In this document: positions 19,121 through 27,802 of the stretch, piece after piece
Position numbering within the stretch: position 1 is the first letter of the stretch
Layout: each line of letters begins with the position of its first letter
DNA from: Ktedonobacterales bacterium
GTDB lineage: Bacteria > Chloroflexota > Ktedonobacteria > Ktedonobacterales > DATBGS01
Reading direction: 5' to 3'
Assembly: GCA_036557285.1 (NCBI GenBank)
Contig: DATBHW010000002.1
Location: 1-55,609, forward strand
DNA: 55,609 bases
Made by a program: the position numbers and the translations under genes
Notes under the pieces: model-generated
The model's input: only the letters and a program-made list of their open reading frames with translations
Told to the model about the DNA's origin: nothing
Databases searched by the model: none

Positions 19121-21427
19121 ATGACCGAACGAACCACCCCTGCCCATCTGGTCCCGCGTGCCCTCCTCCTGGAGAGCGAAGACCTGCTTGCCGCGCCGCA
19201 TGCCGCCCAGCAGGTCCAGGCGCACGACCTCACCTATACCGACTATCTGAAATATCTCACCGACGACCTGGCAAGTGGCCTGGACCGCGCCGCGTGGGCG
19301 CGCCGTCTCGCCAAAGAAGGCGACATCGCCCTCGCTCGCCGCCTCGCCATCTCCTGTACCAGCCCCGACCTTGACCGCTACGTCGAAAGCCAGCGCAGCG
19401 CGTGGCTCATCCAGTGCCAGGACCGCCAGGAGCGCAGCCAGCAAGCTCTTGACAAATCACCCATGCCCCTCAGCCCCGACGACGCCCAGCGCATCGCGCG
19501 CCTGCGCGAAGAGGCCAGCGCCCACATACTCGCAGAACACTACCACCTTGCCCAGCGCATCTTAAGGCAGCTTAGCGGCGAACTCAGAGAGATGCTCCAG
19601 TATGCCGCCCAGCGTCAACAAGAACGCCGCGACCAGGCCATCAAGCGCCTCAGCATCGCACGCGAACACTACTACGCGCTCGTTCGTTCCTACGACACCA
19701 GCAAAATCAGCGAACATATCAACAAGCTTCTCTACATGGCTGAACGCCTCGCCCTCCACTCCCCACTGAGCGACACCGACCTCCAATCGCTGGATCGCTG
19801 CTGCGCAGCCGTCGGGCAGCTTTGCGACGACCCCACCGTCGCCTCCAGCGCCACCGTCGCGCTCATCTCCGCGCTTGCCGCGCCACCCGTGAAGCCATCG
19901 GAAACCCTTCAGCCTCCACAAACCAACACCGCGCCTGACAGCGACCATCTGCCACAGCCGCCAGAAACCCCTGATGGCTGGACACCTGAAGCTGACGCCT
20001 ACCTCATAGATCACTATCTCTCTCAGCCCGACGAAGACCTTGCCCGGCGTCTCGCTGTCCCGGTGGAAGCCATCCGCGCGCGTATTGAAACCCTGCGTCT
20101 CGTCGGTGCGCGTCAGGCCGACGTGCGCGCCCCGCGTGGCCGCGAACTGCGCCAGGTCTTCTGGGCCAACCCATACATCCCCGGCCAGCCCATCACCACC
20201 CTCAAAATGTTCTATGGCCGCGAGCGCGACCTCGAATATCTCCGCTCCAACCTCAGCCACAGCGCCGACGAAGAACAGGGCCGCGTCGTCATCCTTGAAG
20301 GCCACCGCCGCACCGGCAAAACCTCCCTGCTGCGCCATCTCGAAGGCAAAAAATCAATCCCATCCATCCTCGCCCCCCGCATCCCCATCTACCTGCCCAT
20401 AGACAGCTACATCCCCTTCACCAGTGCCACACTCTTCTATAAAATGAGCTACAGCATCTACAAAACCTTGCACCATCACGACTACCCCCTTGCCCAGCCG
20501 CGCCTGGCCGACTTCCAGGCCGATTTTGCTCAGACCTGGCATAACTACCTCGAAGCCGCCCAGGAAGCCATTGGCGGCGCGGGCGCGCGAGCGACCAACG
20601 GGAGCGAGAGCGCGGGAACCCGGTTCTCGCAAGCGCCCGCCGCCAAAGGCGCTGGCCTCGTCCTCATGTTCGACGAGTTCCAGATCATCGAAGAGCGCCG
20701 CGCCGCTGGCGTCCTCGACAAAGATGTCTACTGGGTGCTGCGCGCCGACATTCAAGAAGCCCGCCACATAGACTTTATCCTCGCTGGCACCATGCGCCTC
20801 GAAGACATCGTTCGCCAGCACGAAGCCGCACTCTTTGGCATCGGACCCACCCATATCCTGCGCTCCCTCGACGACCAGAACGCCCGCCGCCTCATCCGCG
20901 AACCCGTCCGCGACCAGAACGTAAACTACGATGACGACGCCGTTGACCTCATCATCGCCCTCAGTTCCAGCTACCCCTATTACGTCCAACTGCTGTGCAG
21001 CGTCCTCTTCAACTACCTCAATGATCGCCAGAAACAGCGCGCCACCCGCGCCGACATAGAGCGCGTCTTGCCCGTCGTCCTCGAAGAAGGCAGCACCCAG
21101 TTCGCTTCCATCCTCTTTGCCAACGATGTCAGCTCCCTGGAGCGTTATGCCCTGGCAGGAGCCGCTGAACTCATCACCACGCTCGGTGGCTCCTGCCACC
21201 GCAAAGCTCTCTTTGCCCTGCTCCGCGACAAAAAACTGGTCTCCGGCGAAACCGAATTTGAGCAGGCCATTCGCCAGCTTACCCTGCGCGACCTCATGAA
21301 AGATGGCGGCGGCGGCGAACACATCGCCTTTCAGGTTGACCTCTTCCGCCAATGGATGCGCGACCAGAAACGCCTTGACCGCGTAGCGCGCGAAGAGCGC
21401 GAGCGCCAGCAGCATCGGAGAACCTAG
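19121..21427 (+). CDS. P-loop ATPase with HTH-like segment (STAND/ORC-like)
   Basis: A 768-residue protein with GGAGG 8 bases before the ATG. The N-terminal 250 residues are charged and helical. A SANT/sigma-like helix-turn-helix segment (GWTPEADAYLIDHYL...ARRLAVPVEAIRARI, 286-322) follows, then an ATPase core. Walker A is GHRRTGKTS (394-402) and Walker B is LVLMFDEF (513-520, D518-E519). A winged-helix-like C-terminus (HIAFQVDLFRQWM) resembles archaeal and bacterial STAND/ORC-type NTPases. Residues about 485-511 are an insertion encoded by a family A repeat between Walker A and B. It overlaps the next gene at TAGTG. Substrate or partner unknown. Confidence 0.8.
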   Translation: MTERTTPAHLVPRALLLESEDLLAAPHAAQQVQAHDLTYTDYLKYLTDDLASGLDRAAWARRLAKEGDIALARRLAISCTSPDLDRYVESQRSAWLIQCQDRQERSQQALDKSPMPLSPDDAQRIARLREEASAHILAEHYHLAQRILRQLSGELREMLQYAAQRQQERRDQAIKRLSIAREHYYALVRSYDTSKISEHINKLLYMAERLALHSPLSDTDLQSLDRCCAAVGQLCDDPTVASSATVALISALAAPPVKPSETLQPPQTNTAPDSDHLPQPPETPDGWTPEADAYLIDHYLSQPDEDLARRLAVPVEAIRARIETLRLVGARQADVRAPRGRELRQVFWANPYIPGQPITTLKMFYGRERDLEYLRSNLSHSADEEQGRVVILEGHRRTGKTSLLRHLEGKKSIPSILAPRIPIYLPIDSYIPFTSATLFYKMSYSIYKTLHHHDYPLAQPRLADFQADFAQTWHNYLEAAQEAIGGAGARATNGSESAGTRFSQAPAAKGAGLVLMFDEFQIIEERRAAGVLDKDVYWVLRADIQEARHIDFILAGTMRLEDIVRQHEAALFGIGPTHILRSLDDQNARRLIREPVRDQNVNYDDDAVDLIIALSSSYPYYVQLLCSVLFNYLNDRQKQRATRADIERVLPVVLEEGSTQFASILFANDVSSLERYALAGAAELITTLGGSCHRKALFALLRDKKLVSGETEFEQAIRQLTLRDLMKDGGGGEHIAFQVDLFRQWMRDQKRLDRVAREERERQQHRRT
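20573..20644. repeat. Family A repeat inserted in frame inside an ATPase gene
   Basis: GCGCGAGCGACCAACGGGAG (20585-20604) is the reverse complement of the family A core. It is flanked by complementary GC arms (GGCGGC-gc-GGGCGC on the left, GCGCCCGCCGCC on the right). It is translated as a stretch containing ARATNGSESAG without interrupting the frame. Confidence 0.75.
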
Positions 21428-22941
21428 TGCAAAACCCAGCGAAACACAACCTTTTTTCACCCAACAAACCCACTTACGACCTGGCAGCCTTCCGAGGCCG
21501 TCAGCGCGAACTGCGCCTGCTCTCCTCCTACCTGCTCGACAGCGAACAGCCTCAGAGCCTGGTCATCGTTGGCCCCGCCCACATCGGCAAAACCTCCCTG
21601 CTCTATCATCTGCTTGCCTGCCGCTACGCGCCCACATCTGCCCCGACCGACCTCTCAACAGCGCAAGCCGAACGCCTGGCGCGTACCATCGAAATCTTGC
21701 TCCCTATGAGCGACCTTGCCAACGCGCACGTTGACCGCTTCTACCAGCGCCTGCTCCCCGAAATGCGCAAACAACTCTCGGCGCTTGCCCTCCCCAAACC
21801 CGGCTCTGGAGACCTTACTGGCCCCCTGGAGCGTTTTCGTGAACTGCTCGACACTGCCAGCGGCGCTGGCTACCGCTTCCATTTCCTGCTCGATGACTTC
21901 ACCGCCGTCGCCCGGAACCCTAGAGCTTTCAACGAAGAGTTCTTTACTCAGCTTCGCTCCTGCGCCCAATCCTATAACGCCGCCTGGGTGCTTGCCAGCG
22001 AGCGTCCCCTGCTTGATCTCTTGGAGAACCCCGACATCGCGCAAGCGCCCTTTTTTAGCTCGCTGCGTCACATCACGCTGGGCCTGCTGAGCGATCAGGA
22101 AGCCGAAGAACTGCTGGAAGAAACCTTTCGGCGCAGTGGCCGCGCCATCACCCCCGAAGAGCGCGCCGCCCTCGTCAACCTGGCTGGGCCGCATCCCGCC
22201 TTCCTGCAACTCATCGGCTGGCACTTCTACCAGGCCCGCTTTGCCCGCCGCATGGCCTCGCGCGCCGCCCTTTCCGACACCATTCATCGCTACACCGCCG
22301 CAGCAGGCCCCCTCTACAGCGAACTTTGGGAAAATCTCACCACCCCGCAGCGTCAAACCCTGTTGGCCGCCCTGCTGGATAAAGAGCAGCCCATCGCAGC
22401 TCAATTGGTGGGTGATGAACAAACCACCTTGCTCAAAACCCTCGCCCAGCAGCACGCTCTTCTCCGCCTGGCCGACGAGAGCCAGCATTACCTCCCCTTT
22501 GGCGAAGGCTTCGCCGCCTTCCTGCGTGACCTCCCTGCCGACGCCGCGCGCACCGACGAAGACGAATACCGCGATCTCGCCCGGCTCGCCATGCAAAACG
22601 AAGCCGCCCGCGAAAAACGCGACACCATCCAAACCGCCCTGGTCCACTTCGGCGCTGAAAAATACGAAGATGGCCTCAGCCTGCTTTTCCCCGCCCTCGA
22701 AAACGTAGCGGGCGCGCTCTTGAACCAGCGCGCCCGCCATATCCCGCAGCAATTTGGCCCCCGCCTGGAGCAGCTTCGCCACCTCGGCGTCATCTCCCAG
22801 GAAACCTTCGACCTTGGCTTCAAACTCATCCGCGAGCGCATCAAGGCCACACACGGTTACACCATCACCAACCCGCAGCAAGTCGCCCGCGACACCGTTA
22901 TCCTGGGCCGTCGGCTCCTAGAAGAAAGCAAGCTCCACTAG
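21427..22941 (+). CDS. Second P-loop ATPase of the three-gene operon
   Basis: A 504-residue protein starting with GTG at 21427, which overlaps the upstream stop (TAGTG) and suggests translational coupling; GGAGA lies about 8 bases before. FRGRQREL (23-30) is the classic lead-in to STAND/AAA_16 ATPases. Walker A is GPAHIGKTS (49-57) and Walker B is FHFLLDDF (151-158). The region SLRHITLGLLSDQEAEELL is the sensor/lid area, followed by a helical winged-helix part. It is smaller than, and only distantly similar to, the ATPase upstream. The stop shares CTAG with the convergent MIP channel gene. Function unknown; likely a partner of the two proteins before it. Confidence 0.78.
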   Translation: MQNPAKHNLFSPNKPTYDLAAFRGRQRELRLLSSYLLDSEQPQSLVIVGPAHIGKTSLLYHLLACRYAPTSAPTDLSTAQAERLARTIEILLPMSDLANAHVDRFYQRLLPEMRKQLSALALPKPGSGDLTGPLERFRELLDTASGAGYRFHFLLDDFTAVARNPRAFNEEFFTQLRSCAQSYNAAWVLASERPLLDLLENPDIAQAPFFSSLRHITLGLLSDQEAEELLEETFRRSGRAITPEERAALVNLAGPHPAFLQLIGWHFYQARFARRMASRAALSDTIHRYTAAAGPLYSELWENLTTPQRQTLLAALLDKEQPIAAQLVGDEQTTLLKTLAQQHALLRLADESQHYLPFGEGFAAFLRDLPADAARTDEDEYRDLARLAMQNEAAREKRDTIQTALVHFGAEKYEDGLSLLFPALENVAGALLNQRARHIPQQFGPRLEQLRHLGVISQETFDLGFKLIRERIKATHGYTITNPQQVARDTVILGRRLLEESKLH

Positions 22942-23750
22942 CGCCGCTTCACCCCCACCTTTGCTCCTGCCGTCTGTCCGGCAGGCTTCACCGCAGGCTT
23001 AGAAGCTGCTGGGCGCTCCACCCGCTCAGCCTCATCTGGCCGGGCAATCAAACGATACAGCCAGGCAGCCACCACACCCCCCACAATCGGCCCCGCCGCA
23101 TACACCCAGTACTGGTTCCAATGCCCATCCTTACCAAAAAGCGTCAGTACAATATCTGGCCCAAACGTCCGCGCCGGATTCACCGACGCCCCCGTAGCCG
23201 GACCCGCCACCATAATCGCCGCCGCCAGCGCAAAGCCGATCACCAGCCCGGCCCAGCCAGCGGGCGAACGCTTATCAGCCGCCGTACTCACAATCGCCAG
23301 CACCAGAATAAACGTACCCAGCGCCTCGATCCCCGCCGCCTGAAGCGGATGCGTCCATACCGCGTTAAACGTCGTCGCCCCGACGCCTGCCGCCAGCGCC
23401 GCATCGCGCCCAAAAACCACCAGCACACCCAGCGCCCCCAGCGTCGCCCCAATCGCCTGCGAAACAAAATAATAAATCGCATCCCCCCACGCCAGCTTCC
23501 CCACACTCGCCAGCGCAATGCTCACCGCCGGGTTCACATGCGCCCCCGAAATCTTCCCAATCGCATACACCGCCACCAGCAGCGCCAGACCATGCGCCAG
23601 CGCCACCAGTACCAGCCCGCCAGGGCCACCTTCCTGAAAAGCCGCTGTCAGCGAAGTCCCCGCGCCTGCGCCGATAAAAACTAATAAGAACGTTCCCACC
23701 ACCTCAGCCAACGAACGCTGAATAATTGATGGTTCGCGCTGTGCCGCCAT
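22938..23750 (-). CDS. MIP family channel (aquaporin/glycerol facilitator type)
   Basis: A 270-residue membrane protein with six helices and both half-helix motifs: HVNPAVS (N73) and SVNPARTFGP (N191, R194 of the selectivity filter). The family passes water or small neutral solutes through the inner membrane. The helix 5 filter His typical of strict water channels is not apparent (GFALAAAIMVAG), so glycerol or another small solute is possible. The C-terminal 40 residues are Ala/Lys/Pro-rich and basic. The ATG at 23750 follows AAAGAGGA. Confidence 0.92.
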   Translation of the reverse strand: MAAQREPSIIQRSLAEVVGTFLLVFIGAGAGTSLTAAFQEGGPGGLVLVALAHGLALLVAVYAIGKISGAHVNPAVSIALASVGKLAWGDAIYYFVSQAIGATLGALGVLVVFGRDAALAAGVGATTFNAVWTHPLQAAGIEALGTFILVLAIVSTAADKRSPAGWAGLVIGFALAAAIMVAGPATGASVNPARTFGPDIVLTLFGKDGHWNQYWVYAAGPIVGGVVAAWLYRLIARPDEAERVERPAASKPAVKPAGQTAGAKVGVKRR

Positions 23751-24042
23751 ACAAAAATCCTCTTTCCTACACACTAATTTCACGTGGCCCGGCGGGAGGG
23801 AACCAGGACAAGAACCATCCTGCCTCTCGGCCTACGTTAAGCCGTACTATACAGGGAAAGAATCCCAAGCGCAAGCGTAAGCCATCCTGCCATCTTTGTC
23901 ACATTTGCCAAAACCGCGAGCGTGCCATACAATCTCCCCAAACGGCACAACTATTGCGTCTCCATCTTCCAGAAACCCTGATCTCATTCCAGCCAGGGCT
24001 TATTTTGTAGCCCTGACCAGCGACCCGAAGGGGAACCCATCC

Positions 24043-24819
24043 GTGATTCCACTCAAAGACGATACGGGCCAACGACGACGCTTCCCATTCATCACCTACA
24101 CCCTCATTGCCATCAACATCGTCGTCTTCCTGCTGGAACTGAACCAGGGACCGCAGATCCAGGCATTCATCTTCGCCTACAGCCTCGTTCCGGCGGCGCT
24201 CACCCACAACATCCCGCAAACCATCCTGTTCGCCAGCCAGCTTCCTCAGCCTTTCCCTTACAGCACACCCTCTCCCGTCTGGCTCACCCTCTTCACCTCC
24301 ATGTTCATGCATGCTGGCTGGCTGCATATCGGCGGCAACATGCTCTTTCTCTATATCTTCGGCGATAACGTCGAAGACCGCATGGGCCATCTCGGCTATC
24401 TCCTCTTCTATCTCCTCTGTGGCATCGTCGCCGCCCTGGCTCAAACCTTCGTAGACCCCAACTCCACCATCCCCAGCCTCGGCGCCAGCGGAGCCATCGC
24501 CGGAGTCCTCGCCGCCTATGCCGTCTTCTTCCCAGGCGCGCGCGTCACCACCCTCATCTTCCTGGGCATCTTCGTCACCATCACCAGAATCTCAGCCCTC
24601 ATCTTGATCGGCCTCTGGTTCGCCTTGCAATTCTTCGATGGCGTCGCCTCGCTCTCCAGCCAGACTCAGCAAGCGGCAGGTGGCGTCGCCTACTTCGCCC
24701 ACATTGGCGGCTTTGTCGCTGGCCTCCTCATCGCTCTGCTCCTCCGGCCTTTCCAGAACCCTCCCCAACGGCGCAGCACCTACCCCCGCTGGCCGCCCCC
24801 TCCAAACACCCGCTGGTAA
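24043..24819 (+). CDS. Rhomboid intramembrane serine protease
   Basis: A 258-residue protein from a GTG at 24043, with AAGGGG about 10 bases upstream. The open frame extends back to 23896, but that part lacks coding character. The first helix (ITYTLIAINIVVFLLEL) is followed by a long periplasmic loop, MFMHAGWLHIGGNMLFLYIFGDNVED (about 87-112), catalytic Ser149 in GASGAIAG and His220 in FAHIGGFVAG. This is the complete Ser-His dyad of active rhomboids. It cleaves substrates within the membrane; the target is unknown. Confidence 0.93.
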   Translation: MIPLKDDTGQRRRFPFITYTLIAINIVVFLLELNQGPQIQAFIFAYSLVPAALTHNIPQTILFASQLPQPFPYSTPSPVWLTLFTSMFMHAGWLHIGGNMLFLYIFGDNVEDRMGHLGYLLFYLLCGIVAALAQTFVDPNSTIPSLGASGAIAGVLAAYAVFFPGARVTTLIFLGIFVTITRISALILIGLWFALQFFDGVASLSSQTQQAAGGVAYFAHIGGFVAGLLIALLLRPFQNPPQRRSTYPRWPPPPNTRW

Positions 24820-24840
24820 CTCGCAAAGCACATGCCGCCT

Positions 24841-24901
24841 GTACCGCCACCGTCTCGGCGGCCACTTGTAGCGCCGCCTGGAAGGCGGCTAACCGCTGCG
24901 C
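24841..24901. repeat. Family B repeats, two adjacent copies
   Basis: TACCGCCACCGTCTCGGCGG followed by TTGTAGCGCCGCCTGGAAGG and GCGGCTAACCGCTGCGC. Two hairpin-forming units in tandem just downstream of the rhomboid gene. Confidence 0.65.
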
Positions 24902-24946
24902 TGCATACCAGGGAAGAGAAGCAGATGAAAACCAAACCATCAGAGA

Positions 24947-25075
24947 CTCCCCTTTCTCGCAGTGGACTGCGCAGAAAATGGAACGACCACATCGCTGACC
25001 CCTGGCCTCGAAAGGCCGGAAGCCTCGCAGATATGGTCGCTGGGGGTCTCAATGGTACAATATCCCCCAGCCCCA
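24947..25075 (+). repeat. Family C structured element upstream of rsmI
   Basis: About 130 bp that match 55468-55609. Outer arms CGACCACATC (24984-24993) and GATATGGTCG (25030-25039) enclose an inner hairpin GGCC-tcgaaa-GGCC. A second inverted repeat, CTGGGGG (25040-25046) and CCCCCAG (25064-25070), holds TGGTACAAT (25053-25061), an extended -10-like box, in its loop. It ends about 45 bases before the rsmI start, so it may be a mobile promoter cassette or a leader. Confidence 0.6.
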
Positions 25076-25118
25076 TATCTGGTGGAGGGGATAAAAAAAT
25101 CTCTTTCTAAGGAGCGCC

Positions 25119-25838
25119 ATGCTCTATCTCGTCGCAACACCCATCGGCAATCTTGGTGACATCACCCTGCGCGCTCTGGAAACCCTCCGCACAGTTGATC
25201 TCATCGCCAGCGAGGACACCCGAAAAACCGGCATCCTCCTCAAGCACTTCGACCTCAAAAAGCCTCAGATCGCCTTCCACGAACATAACGAACAGCAGGC
25301 CGGAGCGCGCATCATCGGCCTGCTCCAGCAGGGAAAATCCGTCGCTCTCGTCACCAACGCCGGTACCCCTGGCATCTCCGACCCTGGCTTCACCCTCGTG
25401 CGCCGCGCCATCGAAGCCAACATCCCTCTCACCATGATCCCCGGCCCCACCGCCCTCATCATGGCCGTCGTCCTTTCCGGCCTCCCCGTCCACAGCTTCA
25501 CCTTTCGCGGCTTCCCTCCCCGCAAGCCTGGCCCGCGCCGCCGCTTTCTCGAACTCGACAAACACTCGCCCCACACCCTCGTCTTCTACGAAAGCCCTTA
25601 CCGCCTCGCCCCCTTCCTCAAAGACGCCCTGGCCGTCTACGGCGACAGACAGGCCGCCCTCGCCAACGACCTCACCAAACTCTTCGAGGCTATCCAGCGT
25701 GCTCCCCTCTCCGCGCTGCTCGCATCCACCACCCAATCACAATCGCAGCCTAGAGGCGAATACATCATCGTCATCGCCGGAGCCGACAAAGGCGCGAACA
25801 GACCAGACGAAGAAGCAGAAGCGAGCGATGATGTATAA
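25119..25838 (+). CDS. rsmI: 16S rRNA 2'-O-methyltransferase RsmI
   Basis: A 239-residue tetrapyrrole-methylase-fold enzyme that 2'-O-methylates C1402 of 16S r[22 protein letters not shown] (2-20), [27 protein letters not shown] and FYESPYRL are diagnostic. It is shorter than the common 280-residue form and seems to lack the small C-terminal helical domain. AAGGAG lies 7 bases before the ATG. It is preceded by a family C element carrying a possible -10 box. A housekeeping gene, useful evidence about the kind of replicon. Confidence 0.95.
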   Translation: MLYLVATPIGNLGDITLRALETLRTVDLIASEDTRKTGILLKHFDLKKPQIAFHEHNEQQAGARIIGLLQQGKSVALVTNAGTPGISDPGFTLVRRAIEANIPLTMIPGPTALIMAVVLSGLPVHSFTFRGFPPRKPGPRRRFLELDKHSPHTLVFYESPYRLAPFLKDALAVYGDRQAALANDLTKLFEAIQRAPLSALLASTTQSQSQPRGEYIIVIAGADKGANRPDEEAEASDDV

Positions 25839-26196
25839 CGCCGCGCCAGCCACTTGTAACGCCGCCTTCCAGACGGCTAGGCAGTTAGCCACCTTCCAGG
25901 CAATCTGCCAGCGGTACTCGCAAGCATCCAGCAGGACATGGTATCAGTCCTCGCGTGTTGTATAATGCGCCCGCTAAGAGACTGGCCTCCATTAAGGCTA
26001 TATGAAATGCGAATGCCTACTGCGCCAGATTACTTTTTTAATACAAGGATGGTCCTACATAAGACCAAAACTGGCTGCATAGCACCTGTACCGCCGCCTC
26101 TGGCAGCCAACCGCTGGGTCAGTACAGAGGGCAGCCTCATAAGTCCAACGCCGCTCTTCAACCACATATGATAGAAGGCCAACAAGGAGATCGCCC
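25839..26196. other. Repeat-rich intergenic region
   Basis: Between rsmI and a DinB-like gene. Family B copies lie at about 25855-25878 and 26084-26116. A TATAAT box is at 25961-25966 with no clear -35. An imperfect copy of the palindrome found near parA and rep (TGGTCCTACATAAGACCA) is at 26050-26067. No gene is seen. Confidence 0.5.
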
Positions 26197-26646
26197 GTGA
26201 GCGAAGACTGGACAGCCCTACAAGAACGGCTCGCCGCCGCTTATGCCAGCTTTTTAGAAGTCTGCAATCACCTCCACCCTGGATTACACGAACAAGGGAC
26301 CATTGACGGCCAATGGTCCCTGCGAGATCTCGTCGCTCACCTCACTGGCTGGGACCACGAAGCCACCGAACGCTTCTGGCGCTTCCTCGCAGGCCCAACC
26401 GAAGATACCCCCTACACCAGCAGCGAAATCAACGCATTTAACGCCCGCTCCGTCGCAGCCCGTCAACATTTCTCATACCACCAAGCCATCAAAGAACTGC
26501 GCAGCGTGCATCGCGGCCTGGAAGAAGCCATCGCCGCCGTCCAACCAGAAGACCTGGCCGCCCAAAGCGGCTTTGTTGGATGGCTCGAAATACTCAGCGA
26601 GCATTATGAAGAACACGCCGACCAATTGAAAAGCCTGATCGCCTGA
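26197..26646 (+). CDS. DinB/YfiT-like metal-binding four-helix protein
   Basis: A 149-residue helical protein starting with GTG at 26197, with AAGGAG upstream. GQWSLRDLVAHLTGWDHEATERFW (about 38-61) is the DinB-superfamily signature. His48 with H136 and H140 (SEHYEEHADQL) could form the usual three-His metal site. Members include thiol-dependent transferases and isomerases, but many have no assigned role. The spacing of 50 bp to the following lyase gene allows an operon. Confidence 0.75.
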   Translation: MSEDWTALQERLAAAYASFLEVCNHLHPGLHEQGTIDGQWSLRDLVAHLTGWDHEATERFWRFLAGPTEDTPYTSSEINAFNARSVAARQHFSYHQAIKELRSVHRGLEEAIAAVQPEDLAAQSGFVGWLEILSEHYEEHADQLKSLIA

Positions 26647-26696
26647 AAATCACGTTCGGCAGCAATTTTGCAGGATCATCCTCCCAGGAGGGCTAC

Positions 26697-27644
26697 ATGA
26701 CTGACTCAACAGCGCGGCTCACGCGCAGCATGCTCTTCGTCCCGGCCTCGCGCCCCGACATGATACAGAAAGCCGCGCGCAGCGCCGCAGATGCCATCTG
26801 CCTCGACCTCGAAGACGCTGTTGCGCTCGACCAGAAAGAAGCCAGCCGCGCCAACGTCATTCAGGCGCTGCAACACCTCGACTTTGGCAGGCGCACGCGC
26901 ATGCTGCGCATCAACGCCCTCGACACCCCTTTCGCCTATCGTGACATCATCGAAATCGTCGAAGCTGCCGGAGCGCAGCTAGACCTCATCATGCTGCCCA
27001 AGACCCGCGATGCCAGCGACGTGCGCTTTCTCGATACTCTCCTCTCGCAGATCGAAATGCGCCAGCATCTCTCGCAGCACATCGGCATCGAAGCACAGAT
27101 CGAAACCGCCAGCGGCTTCGTCTGGCTCCGCGAAATTGCTCAGAGCGCCCCTCGCCTGGAGGCGCTCATCTTCGGCCCCGGTGATTACGCCGCTTCCATG
27201 CGCATGCCCCTCGCAAACATCGGCGAGCCGGACCTCCACGACGCCATCTATCCGGGCCACCGCTGGCACGCCATCATGCACGCCATCGTCGCATCCGCGC
27301 GCGCCAACAATCTGCGCTGCATGGACGGCCCCTACGCCGATTTCAAGGATGAAGCTGGCTTCGAGCGCGCCTGCAAAGTCGCCCTCGCTATGGGCTTCGA
27401 CGGCAAGCAGTGCATCCATCCCGCCCAACTCCCTACCGCCAATCGCATCTTCGCCCCCACGCCCGACGAATTGACCTGCGCGCACACCGTCGTAGACGCC
27501 TACGAACAGGCCAGCGCCGCGGGGCGCGGAGCCATCAGCGTCAGCGGCAAAATGATTGACGCCGCCAACATCCGCATGGCCCAGACCATCTTGCAGCGCC
27601 AGCAAGCCATCGAAGCAAAAGAAGCCGACGACTCTCGCCCATAG
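26697..27644 (+). CDS. CitE-like CoA ester lyase (HpcH/HpaI family)
   Basis: A 315-residue TIM-barrel enzyme. LTRSMLFVPASRPDM, DAICLDLEDAV, ASRANVIQAL, MLPKTRDASDV, GPGDYAASM and GFDGKQCIHPAQL are the conserved blocks of citryl-CoA, malyl-CoA and related lyases. The acidic residues of LEDAV and the later Glu bind magnesium. The substrate is uncertain: without citrate lyase alpha and gamma genes nearby, a malyl-CoA or citramalyl-CoA type activity is more likely than citrate lyase. GGAGGG lies about 6 bases before the ATG. Confidence 0.88.
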   Translation: MTDSTARLTRSMLFVPASRPDMIQKAARSAADAICLDLEDAVALDQKEASRANVIQALQHLDFGRRTRMLRINALDTPFAYRDIIEIVEAAGAQLDLIMLPKTRDASDVRFLDTLLSQIEMRQHLSQHIGIEAQIETASGFVWLREIAQSAPRLEALIFGPGDYAASMRMPLANIGEPDLHDAIYPGHRWHAIMHAIVASARANNLRCMDGPYADFKDEAGFERACKVALAMGFDGKQCIHPAQLPTANRIFAPTPDELTCAHTVVDAYEQASAAGRGAISVSGKMIDAANIRMAQTILQRQQAIEAKEADDSRP

Positions 27645-27650
27645 CGCAAC

Positions 27651-27690
27651 CACTTGTAGCGCCGCCTTCCAGGCGGCCAACCGCCGCGCC
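27651..27690. repeat. Family B palindromic repeat
   Basis: CTTGTAGCGCCGCCTTCCAG then GCGGCCAACCGCCGCGCC, a clean GCCGCC-ttcca-GGCGGC hairpin just after the CitE-like gene. Confidence 0.7.
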
Positions 27691-27802
27691 ATCACCCACG
27701 CCGCCCTTCCGAGCGCCCGCCGCGCCTCCTGGGGCGGGAGCCTGTGCAGACAGACTTGGTGGCGCAGCCCCTAGACGCGGTTTCAACCGCCAGGGCTTGG
27801 CT

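Noticed and set aside
25719-25838. Missing C-terminal domain of RsmI as a truncation
   Set aside because: The stop lies at a natural boundary after the methylase fold and no remnant follows; shorter RsmI forms are plausible, so this is noted in the gene entry and not called a broken gene.
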